A stretch of 6,727 nucleotides of DNA. Source: an uncultured Prevotella sp. Its GTDB lineage: Bacteria; Bacteroidota; Bacteroidia; Bacteroidales; Bacteroidaceae. The translations under genes and the position numbers were made by a program. A model generated the notes under the pieces. The model was not told where the DNA came from and searched no databases. It saw only the letters and a list, made by a program, of their open reading frames with translations. Position 1 is the stretch's first letter, and each line of letters opens with the position of its first letter. Location of the stretch: positions 1-6,727 of the forward strand of contig UQRP01000059.1 of the NCBI GenBank assembly GCA_900543585.1, written 5' to 3'. Below are positions 1 to 5,853 of the stretch, one piece after another.

Positions 1-18
1 CCTTGCATATATGCAAGG
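1..18. repeat. 18-bp perfect palindrome at the window edge
   Basis: CCTTGCATATATGCAAGG equals its own reverse complement. As RNA it could form a stem of about 7 bp with a short AU loop. It lies 67 bp downstream of the end of the broken response regulator on the minus strand, so it could be that unit's terminator. Any U-tract following it on the minus strand would lie outside the window. On the plus strand a T-rich run begins 9 to 10 bases later, too far for a classical terminator. A dimeric protein site is equally possible. Confidence 0.4.
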
Positions 19-85
19 AAACGTTCTCTTTTTTTATTTCTATGAATAATTCAGGCTAAAAATATAAACACGGGAAGTAGAAAAA

Positions 86-295
86 CTATTTGCGGATATA
101 CACTTGCAGACTGCGGCTATTGCAGGGCGAGTCGTCACCCCAAAGTGCCATGAGGATGTCGTGTGATTCCACTACATCGTTGACGTGCCCGACCAACATC
201 CGCTGCCGCTCGGCCAGACGGCGCACGCGTGCCATGAGCTCCTCCAGGCTGAACGGCTTCTTGAGATAGTCGTCGCTACCCATTTCAGCGAAGAA
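86..295 (-). pseudogene. Response regulator remnant (OmpR/RprY-like), internally deleted and truncated at both ends
   Basis: An open stretch with an ATG at 283 encodes 65 residues that are two pieces of one OmpR-family response regulator. Residues 1-27 (GSDDYLKKPFSLEELMARV) are the end of a receiver domain, with the conserved beta5 Lys-Pro-Phe. Residues 28-65 match the middle of the C-terminal winged helix: LVGHVNDVVES, then LWGDD, then NSRSLQVYIRK. From memory of Bacteroides RprY, LVGHVNDVVES lines up without gaps with LCAHANEILER, and NSRSLQVYIRK with NARSMDVYITK. About 40 residues between the pieces are missing. The receiver's phospho-acceptor Asp region is absent, and a TAG ends the frame inside the recognition helix. 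It cannot be a working regulator. The frame also continues upstream of the ATG (NAFFAE) to the stop codon of the neighbouring barrel gene. The family call is strong; the idea that it once regulated the adjacent barrel gene is inference. Confidence 0.85.
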
Positions 296-307
296 TGCGT
301 TTCCACT

Positions 308-2404
308 TCATTGCTTAAATCTTGATGTGTCGACTTCTTTGCTCTTGTCCTTATAGCCACCAAACCGATAGACCAGCGACACGCCCACCTGACGATAGCA
401 CGAGAAGTCCATCTTCATGTTCTGGTTGCCATAGTGGATGACGGGGTCGATGCCGGAAGTCTCAAAGATGTCGTTGCAGAACACGTGGAGCGTGGCGCGC
501 TTCTTCCAGAAGATATACTTCAGACCGATATCGACATTGCCAGAGGCGGGCAAGTCGTAGATGGCCTGGTGGGCTTTGGAACGTATCATGCCGTCGAGGT
601 TGAGGTAGAGGTGGTCGGGCACGATCGTGAAGTTGTTGCGCAGACTGGCCATCACCCAAGCGATGTCGCGGTTGAAGGGAATGTCATAAAATGCAGAGCA
701 CTTCTCCTTCATCCACACGCCGATGACCGTCAGGCGGCTGTCGAGCCAGTTGCCGAAGCGCTGGGGTACGGAAGCCTGCAAGCCCCACTGCTGCGAATAG
801 TCGAAGTTGAGGTATTTGTATTGCACCGTAAGGCGGTCGTGGCGCTGGTAGGGTGTCTGCACGAAGTAGTCGTCGGTGTAGTTGAACCACGCCACGAACT
901 GATATTTATTGTGCAGCACATAGACCAACTGCGTCTGATAGTCACTCGACGGCTTCAATCCGGGGTTGCCCACCACTTCATTGTAGCCGCCGTTACTGTA
1001 CGTCGTGAAGCTCTGCAGCGTCCAGTAGTCCGGGAACTTTTTGTCGCTGCTGAAGTTGAGTTGGAGCATGTGACTGCTATTGGGCATGTAGGTCAGAGAG
1101 AGCGTGGGATAGACGTTCCACTGATGCCAGGCCGGTGAGTGATAGTATTCGGCGGCCAGCGAAGCCTCGAAGTCGAGTTTTTCTCCTATCTTGCCGTTGG
1201 TGCCGGCATAGACGTTGACGATGTCCTCGTTCTGACGGCTGTACGAATCGGCGGGATGGGCGGCGGTGTTGTCGCCCGTCGACGTGAACGTCTGCCAGCT
1301 GTGGTCATTGGTAAGACTATAACGCACGCCGTAGTTGAGTCCCCACCCGCCCGCGAGACTGTGCTCCTGCCCGAGATGGAACTTCCAGCGGTTGATGCGC
1401 TGGTGCTCATCGGTGTCGAAGTGGAGCTCACCCGTAGGCAGCGTGCTGGTGAGCTGCTGTGTCGAGGGCGTATTATAATAGGTGTATTCCACGTTGACCT
1501 TCGTACCCGTAGGCAACTGGTAGTCGAGCATCACGTCGTGCATGGTCTTCTTGGTGCGATAGGCATTGGCGGCCGTCACGTTTCCCGTCACGTCCTCACG
1601 GGCATGCTCGGTGTTGAAGTTGCCCGTGTAGCTCAGGCTGAGGCGGTGGTTCTCCGTGAAGGCGTAGTCAAGCCCCATACGCCACAGATGCTCGTGATCG
1701 CGACTGCGCTGCGCCTCGTCGGTCACGATGTCGTGTGTCGTCCCGTCGTCGAGATGGTGAAGCGAGGTCTCGTCAGTAGTACGGTACGACTTGCCGTGGT
1801 CGTGCTCATAGTTGAAGTCGATGTCCAACTTGTTGTGATGATAGAGGAAGGCACCACGCTCACTCCACATGGCCTCATGCTCCTGGTTCCAGGCTCCCGT
1901 GAGCTCCCCTTGCCATCCGTCGGGTTGCGAGGTGTCGGAGGCGATGTCGAGGTTGATGCTCGCCCCACGCACCTCATAGCGGGCCGGCGTGGTGTACATC
2001 ACCTCGGCGTGCTTCAGCCTATTAGACGGCAGACTCTTCAGCAGAGCGTTGAGCTGGGCGGCATCCATCTGATAGTGCTTGCCGTTGATCAGTACATTAA
2101 AGGCATTGCCCGCCAACGTGAGCGAGCCATTGTCGTCAGTCACGCCGGGGATGAGCTTGAGCGCGTCATAGACGTTCTCCGCACCTTCCTTCTTCAACAG
2201 TTGTGGCATGTCGTAGGTGAGCTTACTGCCCTCTACTTTCACCACTGGCCGTTCACCCTTGACCATGACCTCGGGCAGGGCATGGATGATGCTGTCCATG
2301 CGCAGTGAGTCGGCAGTACTTGTTGCCGTGCCCGCTCCGTCTGTCTGCGCATAAGCAGCGGTCGCTGCCATGCAGAGCATCAGTATCATTACTTTCCTTT
2401 CCAT
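308..2404 (-). CDS. Outer-membrane beta-barrel protein, TonB-receptor-like (OMP_b-brl_3 type), no STN domain
   Basis: This 698-residue protein starts with a signal peptide (residues 1-19, cleavage expected at AYA-Q). After a short Ser/Thr-rich spacer comes a plug-like domain at about 43-155 (LPEVMVKGERPVVKVEGSKL, then ALKLIPGV and FNVLINGK). From about 160 to the end are alternating strands rich in Tyr, Trp and Phe, typical of a large outer-membrane barrel. It ends VSLVYRFGGYKDKSKEVDTSRFKQ-like, the last strand followed by a charged tail that I recall from Bacteroidales relatives. It lacks the STN and carboxypeptidase-like domains of the other receptor here, and no SusD-type lipoprotein gene is nearby, so it is not a standard SusC. 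The substrate is unknown; TonB-dependent uptake is inferred from the plug. The ATG at 2404 is chosen because the signal peptide starts there and a promoter lies just upstream. A response-regulator remnant follows the stop codon directly. Confidence 0.85.
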   Translation of the reverse strand: MERKVMILMLCMAATAAYAQTDGAGTATSTADSLRMDSIIHALPEVMVKGERPVVKVEGSKLTYDMPQLLKKEGAENVYDALKLIPGVTDDNGSLTLAGNAFNVLINGKHYQMDAAQLNALLKSLPSNRLKHAEVMYTTPARYEVRGASINLDIASDTSQPDGWQGELTGAWNQEHEAMWSERGAFLYHHNKLDIDFNYEHDHGKSYRTTDETSLHHLDDGTTHDIVTDEAQRSRDHEHLWRMGLDYAFTENHRLSLSYTGNFNTEHAREDVTGNVTAANAYRTKKTMHDVMLDYQLPTGTKVNVEYTYYNTPSTQQLTSTLPTGELHFDTDEHQRINRWKFHLGQEHSLAGGWGLNYGVRYSLTNDHSWQTFTSTGDNTAAHPADSYSRQNEDIVNVYAGTNGKIGEKLDFEASLAAEYYHSPAWHQWNVYPTLSLTYMPNSSHMLQLNFSSDKKFPDYWTLQSFTTYSNGGYNEVVGNPGLKPSSDYQTQLVYVLHNKYQFVAWFNYTDDYFVQTPYQRHDRLTVQYKYLNFDYSQQWGLQASVPQRFGNWLDSRLTVIGVWMKEKCSAFYDIPFNRDIAWVMASLRNNFTIVPDHLYLNLDGMIRSKAHQAIYDLPASGNVDIGLKYIFWKKRATLHVFCNDIFETSGIDPVIHYGNQNMKMDFSCYRQVGVSLVYRFGGYKDKSKEVDTSRFKQ

Positions 2405-2426
2405 CTCTCTTAGTTTTTATATCACT

Positions 2427-2458
2427 GCAAAGTTAGGCTGAAAAATCAAGAGTACCAA
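2427..2458 (-). promoter_or_regulatory. Bacteroidetes-type promoter of the 698-aa barrel gene
   Basis: On the minus strand TAACTTTGC (2435 to 2427) fits the Bacteroidetes -7 element TAnnTTTGC exactly. TTGG (2458 to 2455), a fair -33 TTG element, lies 19 bases upstream of it. A start near 2420 would leave a leader of about 17 bases before the ATG at 2404. No strong Shine-Dalgarno sequence is visible, which is usual in this phylum. Confidence 0.7.
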
Positions 2459-2465
2459 GACTTTC

Positions 2466-2505
2466 CGCTTATACATCCTTAACATCAAGGCTTAAATAGG
2501 CTTAA
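2466..2505 (-). promoter_or_regulatory. Candidate operator: four TTAAG-type half-sites in two 10-bp-spaced pairs
   Basis: Read on the minus strand, TTAAGCC begins at 2505 and again at 2495, TTAAGGA begins at 2482, and ATAAGCG at 2472. Spacing is therefore 10, 13 and 10 bp. The last half-site ends 7 bases upstream of the -33 element of the barrel promoter. Tandem direct repeats one helical turn apart, just upstream of a promoter, are the usual target layout of OmpR-family activators. The broken regulator next to the same gene belongs to that family. The site overlaps the last codons of the truncated DUF1016 gene. The repeats are seen directly; the function is inferred. Confidence 0.45.
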
Positions 2506-3066
2506 CGGGGAAAATCCCGCTTTTGTCTCTTGATTATCAATTTCTTTTTCTCGGAAGTTATTGAGAGCTTCTCCTTGACGTTCATAGAGATTCGAACTTA
2601 TAAAGTTCAACAACATATCACGGCTCCATCCATTTGCTACGGTTTGCTGCAGATAGAACAAGGCCTTCTTTGGATTACCCAAACACTTGTCAATCAACAA
2701 TCTATGATGACCCCAAGGAACAGAAAACAGAAGCTTTTGCAATTGTGCCACAGATTGTGGCACAATTATATTATAGTCGGAATAAAGCACATAGAACTGC
2801 TTGCAATAATAAATATTTCTCCTTGTTAAGCCAGACACGTCCGGCATGACGGACTTTAAATCTATAGAGATATTATCAATTACCTTTTCACCCCATCTGT
2901 CCTCAACGTGCATCTCAACGATATCACGCCCAAGGCTCCAGTAGAAGGCAAGCATCTCCCGGTTCACTTTTACTGCAGCCTTAATTTGGCTTTTGCGGTA
3001 GCGTGAACTCAAATCTTTTATCCACTTCCGATACTCCTTATCTATGATTGTTATGTTCTTATTCAT
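2485..3066 (-). CDS. YhcG/DUF1016-family protein, N-terminal domain only (nuclease half missing)
   Basis: The product is 193 residues from the ATG at 3066. Residues 6-160 carry the marks of the YhcG N-terminal winged-helix domain: an early Tyr/Trp-rich helix, SQIKAAVKVNREMLAFYWSL, GRDIV, LTRRNIYYCKQFY, FSVPWGHHRLLIDKC, ANGWSRDMLLNFI and NLYERQGEALNNF. In full-length relatives (about 340-380 residues) this is followed by a PD-(D/E)XK nuclease domain. Here the similarity stops after NLYERQGEALNNF, and about 20 unrelated residues run into the promoter region of the next gene. It may still bind DNA but should have no nuclease activity, so it is either a decayed gene or a stand-alone binding domain. 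The start at 3066 is preferred over an upstream ATG at 3168, because the promoter would fall inside the longer frame and family similarity begins near IIDKEYRKW. It is more AT-rich than its neighbours, which suggests transfer. Confidence 0.8.
   Translation of the reverse strand: MNKNITIIDKEYRKWIKDLSSRYRKSQIKAAVKVNREMLAFYWSLGRDIVEMHVEDRWGEKVIDNISIDLKSVMPDVSGLTRRNIYYCKQFYVLYSDYNIIVPQSVAQLQKLLFSVPWGHHRLLIDKCLGNPKKALFYLQQTVANGWSRDMLLNFISSNLYERQGEALNNFREKEIDNQETKAGFSPLSLFKP
2741..2767. repeat. 12-bp perfect inverted repeat, 3-bp spacer, inside the DUF1016 gene
   Basis: The arm AATTGTGCCACA (2741-2752) is exactly reverse-complemented by TGTGGCACAATT (2756-2767) around the spacer GAT. The right half also contains an odd palindrome TTGTGGCACAA (2755-2765), and a 10/11 copy starts 12 bp earlier at 2743. 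In the protein it encodes VPQSVAQLQ, where GTGCCACAA and GTGGCACAA code for the similar tripeptides VPQ and VAQ. Part of the symmetry could therefore come from codons. No regulatory role can be shown from sequence alone. Confidence 0.7.
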
Positions 3067-3089
3067 ATTGAGTATTTTGAATTCCAACT

Positions 3090-3121
3090 GCAAAAATAAT
3101 GTTTTATACTGATTCATACAA
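3090..3121 (-). promoter_or_regulatory. Bacteroidetes-type promoter of the DUF1016 gene
   Basis: On the minus strand TATTTTTGC (3098 to 3090) fits TAnnTTTGC, and TTG (3121 to 3119) lies 20 bases upstream as the -33 element. Transcription starting near 3083 gives a leader of about 17 bases before the ATG at 3066. This spacing is almost the same as at the barrel-gene promoter, and it fixes the start codon of the DUF1016 protein. Confidence 0.65.
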
Positions 3122-3122
3122 G

Positions 3123-3307
3123 GAAGCGAAATCATTTTCTTAGTACGACCTAAGGCATTGCTATACAAGTAGGGGAAATATCTCGAATGATAAATAGATA
3201 GCTTAGAGTTTTACAAAAGATGCATTTTTGTAGCGCACTGGATAAGTTTCTCGGGCCTCGGTTGCCAATTGTCTGAGAACACTCCATATATCTCCTTTTT
3301 GCCTCCC
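3123..3307 (-). other. Intergenic stretch with an unrecognised protein-like fragment and an overlapping 45-codon ORF
   Basis: Between the receptor stop and the DUF1016 promoter lie about 185 bases without a secure gene. Two competing readings exist on the minus strand. First, directly after the receptor TGA and in the same frame, 3307 to 3203 is open and encodes a protein-like string without a start codon (GDIWSVLRQLATEA, then RETYPVRYKNASFVKL), which could be the C-terminus of a lost gene. Second, an ATG at 3287 preceded by AAGGAGATAT opens 45 codons to a TAG at 3150-3152 (MECSQTIGNRGPRNL...). They use different frames, and I recognise neither. An AT-rich 7-bp stem at 3212-3232 lacks a following U-tract, so no clear terminator for the receptor operon is visible. 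Confidence 0.35.
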
Positions 3308-5851
3308 TCACAGTCTCTTCTTCTCTTCATTTCCTGCACCCGTTCCCTTGTAACGGCTACGCGAGGCGTTGAAGTTGTAGGTCACGGTTAGCGAGATGCT
3401 GCGCGTGAAATTGTTGGCGTCTTTTCTGCTGATGACATCCGTGCCATAATACGTCCAACGCTCACGATTGCCCTTGGTCAGGTCTGAGGCTTGGAGGAGG
3501 AAGACGAGGTGGTTTTTGAAGAACGACTTGCGCAACCGCGCGTTCACGGTCACAAAACCTGCTGACCGCCGCATCGGTTCATAGCTGTCGGTGTAGCCAT
3601 AGAGGTCGATACCCGCCAGCCAGCTATGCGGAAAGACGAGGCTGTTGCGAAACACGAAAGTAAACGAGGGATGGCGGGAGCAGAGACTTGTAGGCTCACG
3701 GAAGAACAACTGGGAATAGTCTATCTCCCAGGAGGAATGATACCAACTGAATGTCGGTGAGGCCGTTACGGAGGCGCTAAGCATCTGATAGTGCCCCATG
3801 TTGCGAACCGAGAAATAGGCTATCTCCTGGTTGTCGTACAAGCCAAAGGCATGAAGCATGGGCTTGTGGATATAGTCGTAATCGACCGAGGCACTCAGCC
3901 ATTTGTGCTCGAACAACAGCTCCACGTTGTGGGTATATTCCGGGCGCAAGTAGGGATTGCCGCCCTCATAGAGATAGCGGCTATCGTACTGCATGAAGTT
4001 GCGCAGGTTGTTGTATCCCGGTCGGGTCGTCTTCATGGTGTAGGCCAACTGCCATGACCACAAATCTTTATTCCACGACAGCGAGAGGTTGGGGAAGAGG
4101 TTGCCATAGCGCCGGCTTGGCTCCTGCTCCCTTTTGCCAAAGCTGTAGTAATCGGTCGTGACATGCTCATAGCGCAGTCCGGCATCGAGCTCATAGTGAC
4201 CGAAAGGCAAGGAGAAGTCGGCGAAGCCCGCTTTGTTTGCCTCATAGAGCTTGGTGCTGGAGGCAGGCACATAGTTCTGGCTGTTGACATAAAAGCCCAC
4301 ACTCTTTGTATGCGTGTATTCCGAGCCGAAGGAGAGCGTACCCTTCCCCACAGGGTGCGTCACGACGAGCTTCCCGGCCCACAGGTCGCTGCGCTGTCCG
4401 CCGTTGCTCGCCACGTCGCGGTCTCCTAATTCCGTGCTGGCTTCCGCGCTCTGCTGGCTCAGCATGTATTTCATGTGGAGATAAGAGGCATTGAAGTCGA
4501 TGCTCCAGTTGCCGAGCTTGCCCGTATAGTAGAAGTTGGCCTCGTTGCGTGGTCCTACATCCCTGTGCTGGCGCTGGCTCTGCAGGATGGAACCCTCATA
4601 GGCACCATTTCGCGTGACATTTTGGCTACTGTTCGCATCCATGTTGCTTGACAAGGTCTTGTAGAACCAATAACTGCCGCCGATAGAATTGTCAGCATTG
4701 AAGTCGTAGCTCAAGCGGAAGGTCTGCGACAACACGTTCTGCCGGAAAGCGTCGTTGAAATGCTGGCCGATGTTGATGGTGTTGTCCTTGGGCATGAGTG
4801 TGTAGCCCGTGTTGATGTCCTCTTTGAACACCTGGCTATAGAGAGCCGTGGTGTTCGACAGTTCCAGTCCTTTGATACGGTATTTGATGGTAGCTTGGTC
4901 ATATCCCGCCCACATCGTGTTGTATTTTGCGTTAGCATCGTTCCTCACGCTCCATCCCTCGCCCGCTGGCTTGCGGGTACGGATGCGGATGACGCTCTTT
5001 ACCGTGGCATCGTACTGCGAGCCGGGTGCGGTGATGACATCCACGTTCTTGATGTTCTCCGACTTCAGTTCAGTCAATTCGCGGTTGTCGGTCACCTTCT
5101 TGTTGTTGATATAGATGAGCGGTGTGCCCTTGGCAAACACCTTGATGTCGGAGCCCGATGCCGTGACACGCGGCAGCTGTCCGAGCACGTCGACGGCTGT
5201 ACCCATCTTGCTCAGTACCGAGTGCTCCACGTCGATGGTCATGCCACCCTTTGCGGCACGATACTGTGGCCGTTGCGTCTTCACCGTCACGCCTTTCAGC
5301 GTATAGCGGTCGGCTTGCAGGCAAATGGTGCCGAGGTCAGGCGAGGTAGCGGTCCACAGCTTAGACTTGTAGCCCACGTAGGTCACCTTGGCGATGACGC
5401 GCCGCGCATTGCAGGGAATGACGAAGTAGCCGCTCTCGTTGCTCACGCCTCCGGCAAGGAACGAAGAGTCGGCGGGAGAGAGCAGCACCACATTGGCATA
5501 CTCGGCGGGCTCGCCCTTTTCGTCAATCACGCGGCCCTTGTATCTCAATGTTGTCTTCTGTGAGCATTCCACGTTGATGATGCTGTCGCCCACCATCGTC
5601 ATCGAGATGGGATAGAAGCCGATGAGGTGGCGGATGGCCTCGGGAATGGTCTCTCCCCTGACCGATTCCGTCACACGGAAGTCCTCCAAGTCGTTGTAGA
5701 TGAAGTTGATGGTGTAGCGGTGGGTCATGCCGCCGAGCTGCTGTAAGGCCGTGGGCATCGTCACGTTGCGGAAGTCGCGACTCACGCGTTGGGCATGGAC
5801 TTGGACAGCACCTAACAGGAGAATATATAATAATAGGTATATCTTTCTCAT
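3308..5851 (-). CDS. TonB-dependent outer-membrane receptor with STN signalling domain (transducer type)
   Basis: The protein has 847 residues. In order it shows: a signal peptide (1-20, cleavage expected at VHA-Q); an STN domain at about 22-96 (VSRDFRNVTMPTALQQL, then TINFIYN and IPEAIRHLI); a carboxypeptidase-regulatory-like beta-sandwich at about 103-180 (YKGRVIDEKGEPAEYANVVL, then GYFVI and VTYVGYKSK); a plug at about 182-295 (LKGVTVKTQRPQYRAAKGG, then VLGQLPRV and LIYINNKKV); and a barrel from about 300 to the end. It closes with YNFN and a tail RYKGTGAGNEEKKRL. STN domains at this position let receptors such as FecA signal to an anti-sigma protein. The sigma and anti-sigma genes lie immediately upstream, with only 2 bases between the anti-sigma stop and this ATG, so co-transcription is very likely. 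There is no SusD partner. The ligand cannot be read from the sequence. Confidence 0.9.
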   Translation of the reverse strand: MRKIYLLLYILLLGAVQVHAQRVSRDFRNVTMPTALQQLGGMTHRYTINFIYNDLEDFRVTESVRGETIPEAIRHLIGFYPISMTMVGDSIINVECSQKTTLRYKGRVIDEKGEPAEYANVVLLSPADSSFLAGGVSNESGYFVIPCNARRVIAKVTYVGYKSKLWTATSPDLGTICLQADRYTLKGVTVKTQRPQYRAAKGGMTIDVEHSVLSKMGTAVDVLGQLPRVTASGSDIKVFAKGTPLIYINNKKVTDNRELTELKSENIKNVDVITAPGSQYDATVKSVIRIRTRKPAGEGWSVRNDANAKYNTMWAGYDQATIKYRIKGLELSNTTALYSQVFKEDINTGYTLMPKDNTINIGQHFNDAFRQNVLSQTFRLSYDFNADNSIGGSYWFYKTLSSNMDANSSQNVTRNGAYEGSILQSQRQHRDVGPRNEANFYYTGKLGNWSIDFNASYLHMKYMLSQQSAEASTELGDRDVASNGGQRSDLWAGKLVVTHPVGKGTLSFGSEYTHTKSVGFYVNSQNYVPASSTKLYEANKAGFADFSLPFGHYELDAGLRYEHVTTDYYSFGKREQEPSRRYGNLFPNLSLSWNKDLWSWQLAYTMKTTRPGYNNLRNFMQYDSRYLYEGGNPYLRPEYTHNVELLFEHKWLSASVDYDYIHKPMLHAFGLYDNQEIAYFSVRNMGHYQMLSASVTASPTFSWYHSSWEIDYSQLFFREPTSLCSRHPSFTFVFRNSLVFPHSWLAGIDLYGYTDSYEPMRRSAGFVTVNARLRKSFFKNHLVFLLQASDLTKGNRERWTYYGTDVISRKDANNFTRSISLTVTYNFNASRSRYKGTGAGNEEKKRL

Positions 5852-5853
5852 AG

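Noticed and set aside
1139..2308. 389-codon open frame on the plus strand, continuing the 234-codon frame at 434-1138
   Set aside because: It lies antisense to the clear 698-residue barrel gene, has Val/Arg/His-rich low-quality composition and no domain, and reflects the rarity of TTA, CTA and TCA codons in the sense gene.
2507..2520. Short GC hairpin CGGGGAAAATCCCG followed by CTTTTG on the plus strand
   Set aside because: The stem is only 4-5 bp and it would end plus-strand transcripts, but no plus-strand gene exists here. On the minus strand no U-tract follows.
2444..2535. 9-bp inverted repeat AATCAAGAG (2444-2452) / CTCTTGATT (2527-2535) as ends of an inserted element
   Set aside because: It is short, not at the composition borders on both sides, and has no target duplication or transposase; probably chance.
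3067..3168. Longer start for the DUF1016 protein at 3168
   Set aside because: A well-formed promoter (3090-3121) lies inside the extension, and family similarity begins only after the ATG at 3066.
3212..3232. Hairpin with 7-bp arms TACAAAA/TTTTGTA as terminator of the receptor operon
   Set aside because: The stem is almost all A-T and lacks a following U-tract on the minus strand.
4760..5563. 267-codon open frame on the plus strand
   Set aside because: It is antisense to the STN receptor, with composition typical of a mirror frame and no recognisable domain.
308..5851. SusC/SusD-type polysaccharide utilisation locus
   Set aside because: No SusD-like lipoprotein, glycoside hydrolase or SusC-type signature is present; the barrels are of another type.
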